A DNA stretch of 64,000 nt, taken from assembly GCA_964235485.1 (NCBI GenBank), contig CAXSAZ010000001.1, positions 186,001 through 250,000 on the forward strand, given 5' to 3'. The number at the start of each line of letters is the position of its first letter. The first letter of the stretch is position 1. The notes under the pieces are model-generated. The model worked only from the letters and a program-made list of their open reading frames with translations. It made no database searches and was not told the origin of the DNA. The stretch comes from CAHJXG01 sp964235485. GTDB lineage: Bacteria; Pseudomonadota; Alphaproteobacteria; Acetobacterales; Acetobacteraceae. The position numbers were made by a program, and so were the translations under genes. This document shows, in pieces, positions 43,733 through 52,396 of this stretch.

Positions 43733-44541
43733 TATTCCCCTATGCTCAAAAGCGCGCCGCGCAGCCGGGCCTGGCGGAACTGGGCTGCGAACAGCCAGAT
43801 CCCGGCGGCCATCCAAACGATGTTGAGGGCCGCGGCCCAAGCGAGCTGGTCCCAGCGCACCACGCCGTCCAGCGCCGCCCGCATCCCCTCGAACACGTGC
43901 GACGACGGCAGCGCAAAGGCAATCGGCTGCACCGCGGCCGGCAAGACGGACACCGGGTAGAACACCGCCGAGAACGGCGTCAAGCCGAACAGCACCGACC
44001 AGGCCAATGCTTCCGCCCCGGCGCCATGGCGAAGGATCAGGCTGACCACGCCCAGCGCCACCCACCAGCCCATGACCATCAAGTTGGCGAAGAACAGCAC
44101 CACGACCGGCCCCATGGCGAACAGGTTGAAGGCGTAAAGCAGGAAGGCGAGCAGGATCGCCGGCAGCACGCCGGTCAGCATCCGCAGCACGGAAATGCCG
44201 ATCAGCGCCGACACCATCTCCCACGGGCGGATCGGGCTGACGAACACATGGCCGAGGTTGCGGGACCAGAGTTCTTCCAGGAAGCTGACGGCTACGCCCA
44301 TCTGGCTGCGCAGCGCCACTTCCCACAGCAGCACGCCGCCCAGCAGCGCCCCGGCGGCCACCGCCGTGCTGCCCGCGTGCCCGACCAGGAAGCTGGTTGT
44401 GAAGCCCCAGATGCACATCTGCAGGACCGGCCAGTACATCAGCTCCAGCAGCCGCGGCCAGGACCGGCGATACAACGCCAGGTGCCGATACGTCAGGCCC
44501 CAGATGCGCCGCAGCGAGCCGCGCGTGGCGCCGCGCGTCAT
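43732..44541 (-). CDS. ABC-2 type exporter permease
   Basis: 269 residues with about six membrane helices (for example LIGISVLRMLTGVLPAILLA, VVVLFFANLMVMGWWVALGV). ABC-2/NodJ-like fold; SFLEELWSRNLGHVFVSPI is the typical cytoplasmic coupling region. Partner of the ATPase encoded immediately upstream, whose stop it overlaps. The cargo is unknown; polysaccharide, lipid or drug are possible. Confidence 0.88.
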   Translation of the reverse strand: MTRGATRGSLRRIWGLTYRHLALYRRSWPRLLELMYWPVLQMCIWGFTTSFLVGHAGSTAVAAGALLGGVLLWEVALRSQMGVAVSFLEELWSRNLGHVFVSPIRPWEMVSALIGISVLRMLTGVLPAILLAFLLYAFNLFAMGPVVVLFFANLMVMGWWVALGVVSLILRHGAGAEALAWSVLFGLTPFSAVFYPVSVLPAAVQPIAFALPSSHVFEGMRAALDGVVRWDQLAWAAALNIVWMAAGIWLFAAQFRQARLRGALLSIGE

Positions 44542-45275
44542 GCCGCCACCGTGCCGCGATTGCGGGCGATGTCGAGGAACACCTGCTCCAGGTCGTCCCG
44601 TCCGTAGCGGTCCAGCAGTTCCGGCGGCGAGCCGCTGTCCACGATGCGTCCTTGCTTCAGCATCAACACGGAGTCGCACAGCCGCTCGACCTCCGCCATG
44701 TTGTGCGACGCGAGCAGCACCGTGCAGCCGCTGTCCCGCCGATAGCGTTCCAGCCAGCTCCGCACCATGTCGCCGGTGTCGGGATCAAGGCTCGCCGTCG
44801 GCTCGTCCAGCAGCAGCACGTCCGGCCGGTTGATCAGCGACTTCGCGAGCGCCACCCGGGTCTTCTGCCCCGCGGACAGGTTGCCCGAAGGGCGGTCCAG
44901 CAGCCCGGTCAGGTCGAGCTGCGCCGCAAGCTCGCGAATCCGCGCTTCCAGGCCGCGCACACCGTAAAGGTGGCCGTATACCCGCAGGTTCTCCGCAACG
45001 CTCAGCCGGGACGGCAGCGCGATGTAGGGCGAGGAGAAATTCATCCGGGCCAGCGCTGCGAACCGGTCGCGCGCCATGTCGTGCCCCAGGATGCGGATGC
45101 TGCCGGCGGTCGGGATCAGCAGGCCGAGCAGCATGGCGATGGTCGTGGTCTTGCCCGCGCCGTTGCCGCCCAGGAGGCCCAGCGTGCCGCCGGACGCCAC
45201 GCTGAACGCGATGCCGTCCACCGCGGTCACGTCGCCGTAGCGCTTGGTCAGGCCCTGGACTTGGATGGCGTGCAT
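44538..45275 (-). CDS. ABC transporter ATPase for the ABC-2 exporter
   Basis: 245 residues from ATG 45275. Walker A GGNGAGKTTT, signature LSAGQKTRVALAKSL, Walker B VLLLDEPTASLDPD and switch His in LLASHNMAEVERL. Energises the adjacent permease. The signature is LSAGQ rather than LSGGQ, a mild variation. It lies 43 bp after the second EAL-like gene in the same direction. Confidence 0.93.
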   Translation of the reverse strand: MHAIQVQGLTKRYGDVTAVDGIAFSVASGGTLGLLGGNGAGKTTTIAMLLGLLIPTAGSIRILGHDMARDRFAALARMNFSSPYIALPSRLSVAENLRVYGHLYGVRGLEARIRELAAQLDLTGLLDRPSGNLSAGQKTRVALAKSLINRPDVLLLDEPTASLDPDTGDMVRSWLERYRRDSGCTVLLASHNMAEVERLCDSVLMLKQGRIVDSGSPPELLDRYGRDDLEQVFLDIARNRGTVAA

Positions 45276-45318
45276 GGCCGGGATTAGGCGCCTCCAAGCG
45301 GTTCGCCAAGGGCTGCTG

Positions 45319-46494
45319 CTACGCCATCGCCGCGAGGGCGCGGCCTCCGAACAGCGAGAAGCCCTGGTCCCGTCCCCACCGCAGGGCGTCATCGTCGTCG
45401 GCCCGGCCCAGCACCCATTCGGCGGTTCCGGCCTGCAAGGTAGCCGGCGCGATCCGCATCAGCTCCGGCGACCAGCGGAGCTGCACGTAGTCCAGCGCCA
45501 TGGGCGGCAGGCACAGCAGGGGCAGCGACGCCGCGGTGACGCCGCGCAGCAGCAGGCGGTAGCCGCGGGCATGGGCGAAGCCCCGGGCAAAGGCGAAGGC
45601 GGCCGGGTCGGCCAGCACGTCGGCCGGCTGCACCTCCAGCACGATGCGCCCGCGCAGCCGGCTCGGCAGCGCGGCGTCGAAGCGCAGGAACTCCGGACCG
45701 AGAATGCTGCCCACGTTCAGGCCGAGGCTGAACGGCCCGGCGCGGTGCAGCTCAAACGGCGCGGCAAGCAGGGCCAGCATCCGGCTGTCGAGAACCCGGG
45801 TCAGCCGGCGGAACAGCCAGGCATCGGCCCGGATGTCGCGGCCGGGCGCCAGGGTGTCCGCCAGTTCCGGGATGGATAGGTAACGCTTTTCCCAGGCGAG
45901 CTGCACCTGGCTGCCGTCCAAACGGTGGACGGGTGTGCGCCGGGCGAACCGGGTCATGTCGGCGGCGGCCAGTTCCCGCTCCATCGTGGCCAGGGCGGCG
46001 GCATCCAGCGGCACAGGGGGCGGAGCGGCAGGGATGGCCCACTGGCGGTGCGGTGCGGCTTCGGCATCGTCCTTGAGGCCGGCGGCGGCCAGAAGCTCCG
46101 TGCCGTCGCGCGGCAGCTCGAACAGCCGGACCAGGTTCCGCGCCATGGCCGGTCCGATATGGCCGGCCCCGAGCAAGTGCTCCATGGCATCCGACAACTG
46201 CTGGAGCAACGCCGGCGCCGGGCCGCGCCAGCTCACCGCAAGCCGTCCCTTTGGCAGGTCATGCAGGCGGGCGCGCTCGGCCGAAAGCAGCGGATCAAGC
46301 GCGTCCCGCATCAGCCGGAGGTGGTGCGGCCGTGCCAGCCGCGGCGGCAGCAGGTCGGCGCGCAGCAGCAGGACGCGCCGTTCCACGCCGGCCGCCGCGC
46401 AATCGCGCACGAGGCCCTGCAACGCCGCAAGGCCGGAGGAGACGGCCGGCGGCGCCACGGGCGCTTCCGGGTGGTCCAGACCGTTGCCGCTCAT
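45319..46494 (-). CDS. Degenerate EAL-domain protein, second copy
   Basis: 391 residues. The C-terminal half (about 190-390) follows the EAL phosphodiesterase fold: SIPELADTLAPG in place of the EAL loop, SLGLNVGSILGPEF (Asn), IVLEVQPADVLADP (Glu), LLLRGV where the metal Asp is expected, VQLRWSPEL where the Lys is expected, and DALRWGRDQGFSLFGGR at the end. Catalytic positions are largely lost, so it probably binds rather than cleaves cyclic di-GMP, if it binds at all. Paralogous to the preceding gene, whose stop it overlaps. Confidence 0.7.
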   Translation of the reverse strand: MSGNGLDHPEAPVAPPAVSSGLAALQGLVRDCAAAGVERRVLLLRADLLPPRLARPHHLRLMRDALDPLLSAERARLHDLPKGRLAVSWRGPAPALLQQLSDAMEHLLGAGHIGPAMARNLVRLFELPRDGTELLAAAGLKDDAEAAPHRQWAIPAAPPPVPLDAAALATMERELAAADMTRFARRTPVHRLDGSQVQLAWEKRYLSIPELADTLAPGRDIRADAWLFRRLTRVLDSRMLALLAAPFELHRAGPFSLGLNVGSILGPEFLRFDAALPSRLRGRIVLEVQPADVLADPAAFAFARGFAHARGYRLLLRGVTAASLPLLCLPPMALDYVQLRWSPELMRIAPATLQAGTAEWVLGRADDDDALRWGRDQGFSLFGGRALAAMA

Positions 46495-47795
46495 GCCAGG
46501 GCCATGGATCGGGCCGCGAGCGGGGACGCGGCATCGAGCAGGGCCGGGTTGCCGCAGCCCGCCCGCCCGGCCGGCCCGGTGGAGGACGCACGCTCCACGC
46601 ACTGCCGCATGGAGCAGCGTCCCGCCCCGCAGGCGCCGATGCGCTGGGCCGCCAGCATCGTGTCCACCCAGCGTCCCTGGAACCGGCGGATGCCGTGCGC
46701 CAAGCCCCAACGCAGGGCGTCCTCCGTTTCCGCCCGGTGCAGCACGACGCGGCTTTCCCCCAATGCGGCGACCGCCTGCGCAACCGCGGCCCCGGCCTCG
46801 GGCAGCCGTGGGGACCAATCGAGCTTGACGAGGTCCGGCTCCAGCACCGCCGGTACCGTCAGCATCAGCGCGTGGTGCGACACGCCGTCCAGCACGAGCG
46901 ACAGCCCGGCAAACCGCAGGCGCGTGCGGGCGGCGATGAACGCTTCCGGGTCCGCGCAGGCTTCGACCAGCGGGATCTCCACGGCGACTTCCGCGGCGAT
47001 GGCCCGGCACGCCGCCGCGAACCGCGCGAACGGGTCGGACAGGATGCCGGACAGCGTGAGGTTGAGGTGCAGCTTCGGCCCCCCGCCCCGCGCCCCGGCG
47101 GTCAGCGGACCGTTCGCCTGCAAATCCTGACGCAGCGCGTCCAGCATCCGGCCATCCAGCCGGCTGGCCAGGTGGCGGAACAGGAACGGGTCCGCGTGCG
47201 CCTGCCCCGTCGCGGCGATCCGGGCTTCCAGCACGGCGACGGAAAAGGAGATTTCCCGGAACAAGGGCTGCAAGCGGGCTTCCCGCCCCGGCGCGAGCAG
47301 GACGGCGGTTTGCCGCTGCGTGAGGTCGGTGATGCGGCTGTGCCCGATCACGGATTCGAGGTCGTTGATCGCCTGGGCGCTGCCCTTCGGCTCGGCGGGA
47401 GCAGGCGCAGGCAAGGCGTCCAGCACGCGGGCCTGGGCATAGCGCAGCAGGGCCGCGCCGTCCTTTTCCAGCGACCACAGCGTGAGCAGTTCGGCGGGGT
47501 CCGGCACGTCCACCTGGAACAGTTGCGCCAGCGTGGCCGCGAGCGGGGCGCCGCCGTCGTCGGACCGGAACAACAGCAGCAGGTCATCGTTGCGCAGCGC
47601 GAAGACCTGGCCCGCCTGCCATTGCGCCGCGTCCTCCATCACGGCGCGGGCGACGCGCCGGTGATGCGGGCGCGGCGCGGGCGGGGCCAACTGCGACAAA
47701 TGCAGCACCAGCGCCATTCGCCCGTGCGGCGCGCGCATGGCGCGCTCCACCGCATCCAGCAGGTGCCGCCCGATGTGAGGGGCTGCCGCAGCCAT
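46491..47795 (-). CDS. Degenerate EAL-domain protein, first copy
   Basis: 434 residues. The N-terminal 150 are unrecognised; residues about 160-405 align with the EAL fold: SVAVLEARI (Glu kept), KLHLNLTLSGIL (Asn kept), AVEIPLVEACADP (Glu kept), LSLVLDGVSHHAL (first Asp kept, second Asp and the loop-6 DDFG lost), DLVKLDWSPRL (Lys kept), HRAETEDALRWG and RFQGR (Gln kept). So better preserved than its neighbour, but loop 6 is abnormal. The last 40 residues add Cys-rich CGAGRCSMRQC. Divergent from the phosphatase at 47874. Confidence 0.72.
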   Translation of the reverse strand: MAAAAPHIGRHLLDAVERAMRAPHGRMALVLHLSQLAPPAPRPHHRRVARAVMEDAAQWQAGQVFALRNDDLLLLFRSDDGGAPLAATLAQLFQVDVPDPAELLTLWSLEKDGAALLRYAQARVLDALPAPAPAEPKGSAQAINDLESVIGHSRITDLTQRQTAVLLAPGREARLQPLFREISFSVAVLEARIAATGQAHADPFLFRHLASRLDGRMLDALRQDLQANGPLTAGARGGGPKLHLNLTLSGILSDPFARFAAACRAIAAEVAVEIPLVEACADPEAFIAARTRLRFAGLSLVLDGVSHHALMLTVPAVLEPDLVKLDWSPRLPEAGAAVAQAVAALGESRVVLHRAETEDALRWGLAHGIRRFQGRWVDTMLAAQRIGACGAGRCSMRQCVERASSTGPAGRAGCGNPALLDAASPLAARSMALA

Positions 47796-47873
47796 GTTTC
47801 CACGGATACCGGCGATGGCGCTTTGAGATTTCAGTGTCGTGATCCCCGCTTGGTGGGGGTAAGATGCGGCATT

Positions 47874-48677
47874 ATGATTACCAGCCGGTTAGCAAACTTC
47901 GCCTCCGTCTTCGGCATGGGTCCGCGGGCGCCGGACCTTCCCCGGCTGGCGCCGGGGCGCCGGGTGTATGCCATCGGCGACGTGCATGGGCATCTGCCGC
48001 AGCTCCAGGCGCTGCACGAAGCGGTTGCCGCTGATCTCAGCGAGCGCCCGGTCAGCCGGCCGCTGCTGGTCCACATGGGGGACCTCATCGACCGTGGCCC
48101 GGATTCGGCCGGGGTGCTCGCGTTGCTGGCCGCCGGGCCGCCGGTGCCGGGCGTGCCGACCGTGAACCTGATGGGCAACCATGAATGGATGTTCCTGTCG
48201 GCCCTGGCCCGGCAGGACCAGCGCGAAGCCGACAACTGGCTCGACAACGGCGGCGCCGAGACCTTGGCGAGCTGGGGCATCCGCCCGTCCGTCCCGCTCG
48301 CGCGCTGGCCGGCGCTGGTGCCGCGCGCGCACGTCCTGTTCCTGCGCGGCCTGGCCGCCTGGTATCAGCGCGACGGCTACGTGTTCGCCCATGCAGGCGT
48401 CCGGCCCGGCGTGCCGCTGGCCCGGCAGATGTGGTCCGACCTGCTTTGGATTCGCGGCCCGTTCCTCGACCGGCGCGGTCCCCTGCTGCCCGACGCTCCC
48501 GACCTCGTGGTGGTGCACGGCCACACGCCGCAGCCGGAGCCGACGCTGCGCGCCAACCGCATCGGCATCGACACCGGCGCCGGCCGCGGCGGGCCGCTGA
48601 CCTGCGCCGTGCTGGACGGCGACGACGTGCGTTTTCTCCAGGCGGACGCGCCCGGCCAGCACCAAACGCCCCCATGA
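47874..48677 (+). CDS. PPP-family metallophosphatase
   Basis: 267 residues. The three PPP signature blocks are present: YAIGDVHGHLPQL, VHMGDLIDRGPDS and LMGNHEWMF, plus VVHGHTP near the end. Bacterial relatives include PrpA/PrpE-type protein phosphatases and ApaH-like diadenosine polyphosphatases; sequence does not decide. ATG 47874 begins where homology-like sequence begins; hldE follows after 43 bp. Confidence 0.9.
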   Translation: MITSRLANFASVFGMGPRAPDLPRLAPGRRVYAIGDVHGHLPQLQALHEAVAADLSERPVSRPLLVHMGDLIDRGPDSAGVLALLAAGPPVPGVPTVNLMGNHEWMFLSALARQDQREADNWLDNGGAETLASWGIRPSVPLARWPALVPRAHVLFLRGLAAWYQRDGYVFAHAGVRPGVPLARQMWSDLLWIRGPFLDRRGPLLPDAPDLVVVHGHTPQPEPTLRANRIGIDTGAGRGGPLTCAVLDGDDVRFLQADAPGQHQTPP

Positions 48678-48720
48678 CGGCGACGCGCGACTTGCCACCT
48701 GCGCAGGGGAACGGTAGCCC

Positions 48721-50268
48721 ATGGTGATGGACGACACATTCCAGCCTGGCCAGCCCGGCGGCGATCCAGCCCAGGATCCCGCTCCCGGAAACCCGGCGGC
48801 GCTTGATGGAGACGGCCTCGCCGACGCCGTGCGCCGCCTGGCCCGCACCAGCGTCATGGTGATCGGCGACGTGATGCTCGACCGCTACGTGTACGGGACG
48901 GTGGAGCGGATCAGCCCGGAAGCGCCGATCCCCATCCTGACGGTGGAGCGCGAGGTGGCGATGCCGGGCGGCGCGGGCAACGTGGTGCGCAACCTGACGG
49001 CGCTCGGCGCGGCGGTGGCCTTCGTGTCGGTGGTGGGGGACGACCAGGCCGGGTCGGACCTCACGGGCCTGGTCGGCGGCCAGCCCGGCGTGGAGCCGTG
49101 GCTCTTGGTGCAGGGTGGGCGCGCCACCACGGTCAAGACGCGCTACGTCAGCCAGGGCCAGCAACTGCTGCGGTCCGACCGGGAGGTGACGGCGCCGGTC
49201 AACCCGAAGCTCGCCGAGCGCATGATGCGCATCGCGAGCGACACCCTGGCGGCGACCTCGGTTGCCATCCTGTCCGACTACAACAAGGGCGTGCTGGCCG
49301 GCGACATCCCGGCGCAGTTGATCGCCGCCGCAAAGGCTGGCGGGCGCCGGGTCGTGGTGGACCCCAAGGGACCGGACTACGCCCGCTATGCCGGCGCCGA
49401 CGTGGTGACGCCCAACCGCCGGGAATTGGCGGAAGCGACGGGCCTGCCGGTCGATGACGAGGCCGCCATCGTCGCCGCCGGCACGGCGCTGCGCGAGGCG
49501 CACGGCTTCGGCGCCGTGCTGGTGACGCGGGCGGAGGACGGCATGACCCTGCTGGACGCCGACGGCGTCCACCATTTCCCGGCGGAAGCGGCGGAGGTGT
49601 TCGACGTATCCGGCGCCGGCGACACGGTGGTCGCGACGCTTGCGGCGGCGATGGCGGCCGGGCTGCCGTTGCCGATGGCGGCGCGCTTGGCGAACATCGC
49701 GGCCGGGATCGTCGTCGGCAAGGTCGGCACCGCCGTCGCGCGGGAAGGGGACCTGCTTTCGGCCCTCAGCCCCCAGGGCGGCGCGCTGCGCAAGGTGGTG
49801 ACGCGGGAAGCAGCGGCCGAGCAGGTGGAACGCTGGCGCCGCCGGGGCTGGCGGACCGGCTTCACCAACGGCTGCTTCGACCTGCTGCACCCCGGCCACG
49901 TCCACCTTCTGGAGCAGGCGCGCAGCCAGTGCGACCGCCTGGTGGTCGGGTTGAACTCGGACGCCAGCGTCCGGCGCTTGAAGGGCAGCAGCCGCCCGGT
50001 GCAGCCGGAGGCCGCGCGCGCGGCGGTGCTGGCCAGCCTGTCCGCCGTGGACTTGGTGTGCGTCTATGACGAGGACACGCCGGTCGAGACCTTGGCCGAG
50101 TTGCGGCCGGACCTGCTGATCAAGGGCGCCGACTACACCGTGGAAACCGTGGTCGGCGCCGACCTGGTGCAGGGCTGGGGCGGGCGGGTCTGGCTGGCCG
50201 AGCTGCTGCCGGGCTACTCGACCACGGCCACGGTGCAGCGGATGACGGCGGTGCGGAGCGGGGGGTAG
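48721..50268 (+). CDS. hldE: Bifunctional heptose kinase/adenylyltransferase
   Basis: Makes ADP-heptose for the LPS core. 515 residues: ribokinase-like domain (about 35-350; VIGDVMLDRYVYGTVERISP, VSGAGDTVVATLAAAM) phosphorylating heptose-7-phosphate, then a nucleotidyltransferase domain with FTNGCFDLLHPGHVHLL and LIKGADYTVE. An N-terminal Pro/Asp-rich extension of about 30 residues precedes the kinase; the second Met (48727) is an alternative start. Other ADP-heptose genes are not in the window. Confidence 0.95.
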   Translation: MVMDDTFQPGQPGGDPAQDPAPGNPAALDGDGLADAVRRLARTSVMVIGDVMLDRYVYGTVERISPEAPIPILTVEREVAMPGGAGNVVRNLTALGAAVAFVSVVGDDQAGSDLTGLVGGQPGVEPWLLVQGGRATTVKTRYVSQGQQLLRSDREVTAPVNPKLAERMMRIASDTLAATSVAILSDYNKGVLAGDIPAQLIAAAKAGGRRVVVDPKGPDYARYAGADVVTPNRRELAEATGLPVDDEAAIVAAGTALREAHGFGAVLVTRAEDGMTLLDADGVHHFPAEAAEVFDVSGAGDTVVATLAAAMAAGLPLPMAARLANIAAGIVVGKVGTAVAREGDLLSALSPQGGALRKVVTREAAAEQVERWRRRGWRTGFTNGCFDLLHPGHVHLLEQARSQCDRLVVGLNSDASVRRLKGSSRPVQPEAARAAVLASLSAVDLVCVYDEDTPVETLAELRPDLLIKGADYTVETVVGADLVQGWGGRVWLAELLPGYSTTATVQRMTAVRSGG

Positions 50269-50275
50269 GGCGCGT

Positions 50276-51010
50276 TCAGGGCGCCGTCGCCGGCCCGCTC
50301 AGCCGTGCGTCCTGGATCGTTGCTGGGCCTGCGGCCTCCGCGACCGTGGCGCGGGCGATCAGGTGGGCGACCGGCACAAACCCGAACTCTTTCCGGAAGC
50401 GGCTGTCCATGGAATGGGGCCGGTTGTCGCCCAGCACGAACAAGCTTTCCGGAGGCACCGTGACAGCGCCCATGGTGGCAGCCCAGCGTCCAGGCTCGTC
50501 GGGCAGGACGACGTAGGATCGGCCGTTCGCCAGGGTTTCCCGGACGAGGGCCATGGGAGCCGCGTGCTCATCGTCCGTGTGGTAGGTCCCGCCGGGTTCC
50601 GTCCTGACGGCAGCGCCGTTGATGACGAGCTTGCCGTCGACAAGCTCAACCGTGTCGCCGGGCAACCCGATCACCCTTTTTGTCCAGGATGTTTCAGGGG
50701 CATGGGACGGGCGGAACACCACGACATCCCCGGCCTGGAGGCCAGGGTGCAGCGTTCTGATCGTGATGGCGCCGAGAGGAACGGCGCTGTCTCGGAGGGC
50801 ATGGTCGAAGCACTCGAAACACGCCATCCGGCCATATGGCAGTTGCGGGGCCATCGACGAGGACTGCATGGAGTAGGCGGGGTGGCGCGTGACGCACTCG
50901 CGGAACGGCGGCCCGGCATCCGCGGCGTATGAGGCTTGAGCGCCATAGTGCAACGCCACGGCTTGGCAGGCGGCCAGGACACCAAGACGGATCGCAAGGC
51001 GTGGGTGCAT
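50276..51010 (-). CDS. Signal peptidase I paralogue (S26)
   Basis: 244 residues. The serine is in the SMxPxL element SMAPQL, the lysine in TSWTKRVIGLPGDTVEL, and the box GDNRPHSMDSR is complete, so catalysis is likely. It differs from LepB in having a single N-terminal hydrophobic segment resembling a signal peptide, and in a Cys-containing insert around the active site (FRECVTR and MACFECFDHAL). Probably a specialised or plasmid-transfer-like (TraF-type) processing peptidase; the main LepB should be elsewhere. Confidence 0.82.
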   Translation of the reverse strand: MHPRLAIRLGVLAACQAVALHYGAQASYAADAGPPFRECVTRHPAYSMQSSSMAPQLPYGRMACFECFDHALRDSAVPLGAITIRTLHPGLQAGDVVVFRPSHAPETSWTKRVIGLPGDTVELVDGKLVINGAAVRTEPGGTYHTDDEHAAPMALVRETLANGRSYVVLPDEPGRWAATMGAVTVPPESLFVLGDNRPHSMDSRFRKEFGFVPVAHLIARATVAEAAGPATIQDARLSGPATAP

Positions 51011-51094
51011 GTGAGGACCAACCGCAAGAAGCGCCACAGGTCGCCAGCGTAGCACCGCGGCAAGCCGTCGCAAGCCGCGCGTCCGGCCTTCGGC

Positions 51095-51571
51095 CTACTC
51101 CGCGCGCAGCGCCATCCGCAGGCTGTTCTGTCCGTCTGGGTCCTGCAGCCAAGCCAGGCGCTGGGCGGCCAAGGTGGCGAAGCGGTGCAGCAGGGCGCGG
51201 CGGCGGGCCGGGGACAGGGCATGGACCGGCGGCTCGCGCACGACCTCCGCGGTTCCGTCGCAGGCAATGATCCAACCGGTGTCGGGGGGCAGCAGCGCCG
51301 GGGGGAAATCCGGATCCACCGCGAAGTACAGGCAATCCGAGTAGTCGCGGTACTCCGGCCACTTGTTGTCCGACAGGAAGTCGCGCGCCCCGGACTTCAC
51401 CTCGATACAGGCGAAGCCGCCATCGGGGCGCAACGCCATGATGTCCGCTCGGCGGTGGTTCGGCAGCGGCATCTCGTGCAGCGGCGACCAGCCGAGCTGG
51501 AAGCACAGCCGGGACGCGGCGCGCCGGATCGCTAGGGACCGTTCGGGGAGAGTGGCAATGTCGAGGTCCAT
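51095..51571 (-). CDS. mmcB: MmcB-family DNA repair protein
   Basis: 158 residues. The PD-(D/E)xK-type core reads RRADIMALRPDGGFACIEVKSG with Asp43, Glu57 and Lys59 at the metal positions; SDNKWPEYRDYSDCLYFAVD is the family signature. MmcB was described in Caulobacter as a DNA-damage-induced alphaproteobacterial repair factor. No LexA box is evident upstream. It precedes the signal peptidase gene in the same direction. Confidence 0.87.
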   Translation of the reverse strand: MDLDIATLPERSLAIRRAASRLCFQLGWSPLHEMPLPNHRRADIMALRPDGGFACIEVKSGARDFLSDNKWPEYRDYSDCLYFAVDPDFPPALLPPDTGWIIACDGTAEVVREPPVHALSPARRRALLHRFATLAAQRLAWLQDPDGQNSLRMALRAE

Positions 51572-51591
51572 GGCTCGTCCTACTCACGCCC

Positions 51592-51900
51592 TCATCTGGG
51601 CAAAACGGCGTCAATCGCCCGGGCCAGCGCGATGTCCCGCTCCGACAAGCCGCCAGCATCGTGCGTGGTGAGGGTGATCGAGACCCGGTTGTAAACGTTC
51701 GACCATTCGGGATGGTGGTCATGCCGTTCCGCCAGCAGGGCCACCCGCGCCATGAACCCCCAGGCGGCGCTGAAGTCCTTGAACCTGAAATCCCGGGCAA
51801 TGGCGTCCCGGTCCGGCAACAGGCGCCAACCAGGCAGGATTTCCGCCAGCCGGTCGCGCTCGCCCGGCGGCAACGGCTCGATGGGAGCGGGACGCGGCAT
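51592..51900 (-). CDS. phhB: 4a-hydroxytetrahydrobiopterin dehydratase
   Basis: Pterin-4a-carbinolamine dehydratase, 102 residues. The active site HDHHPEWSNVYNRVSITLTT and the end GGLSERDIALARAID are characteristic. Start ATG 51900. No aromatic amino acid hydroxylase is nearby, and many bacteria keep this gene for molybdopterin or folate-related roles. Confidence 0.92.
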   Translation of the reverse strand: MPRPAPIEPLPPGERDRLAEILPGWRLLPDRDAIARDFRFKDFSAAWGFMARVALLAERHDHHPEWSNVYNRVSITLTTHDAGGLSERDIALARAIDAVLPR

Positions 51901-51939
51901 TTCGGTTGACCTCCGGCGCAGGATGGGGCGGATAAGCAT

Positions 51940-52338
51940 ATGCCCAACTATACCCTGCCTCCCGCGCCCGAGGACATCGCCGACTTGGCCGACCGGGCGC
52001 TTGCCGCGATGCCGGACACGCTGCGCCGCCGGGTGCGCGGGGTGTCGATCCTGGTGGAGGAGGTCGCGGACGACGAGACCTTGGGCGAACTGGGCATCGA
52101 GAATGCCTGGGAGCTGACCGGCCTGTATCGCGGCGTGCCGCTCGGGCAAAAGGATGCGGGCGGCACGCCGCACGCGCCGGACCTGATCGTGCTGTATCGT
52201 GAGCCGATCCTGCTGGAATGGATCGAAACGGGGGAAGACCTGTTCCGCCTGGTCCGCAACGTGCTGATCCACGAGATCGCCCACCATTTCGGGTTCAGCG
52301 ACGCCGACATCGCGGCGCTTGAGGCGGACTGGGAGTAG
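51940..52338 (+). CDS. Minimal zinc metallopeptidase-like protein (DUF1025)
   Basis: 132 residues. The zincin motif HEIAHHFGFSD sits in the last 25 residues, preceded by LGLYRGVPLG-like and PDLIVLYREPIL segments of the minimal MMP-like (DUF1025) family. Protease activity has not been established for the family to my knowledge. Divergent from phhB across 39 bp. Confidence 0.88.
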   Translation: MPNYTLPPAPEDIADLADRALAAMPDTLRRRVRGVSILVEEVADDETLGELGIENAWELTGLYRGVPLGQKDAGGTPHAPDLIVLYREPILLEWIETGEDLFRLVRNVLIHEIAHHFGFSDADIAALEADWE

Positions 52339-52396
52339 GCCCTCCGCGGACGGCGCCGCTCAGGGCTTGTTAATGATCCCTCCGTAGGATGCGCCC

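Noticed and set aside
45319..47478. A single 719-codon minus-strand protein spanning both EAL-like genes
   Set aside because: Upstream of 46494 this frame is the off-frame shadow of the first EAL-like gene; the second gene has its own ATG overlapping the first stop.
47823..47865. Promoter elements TTGAGA and TAAGAT before the PPP phosphatase
   Set aside because: They are 31 bases apart and no other -35 fits TAAGAT.
46251..48677. An 808-codon plus-strand protein ending in the PPP phosphatase
   Set aside because: Only the part after ATG 47874 has the phosphatase motifs; the rest is antisense to the EAL-like genes.
51906..51936. TTGACC with GATAAG as a promoter for the minimal metallopeptidase gene
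   Set aside because: Spacing is 19 bases and the predicted start would fall inside the coding region.
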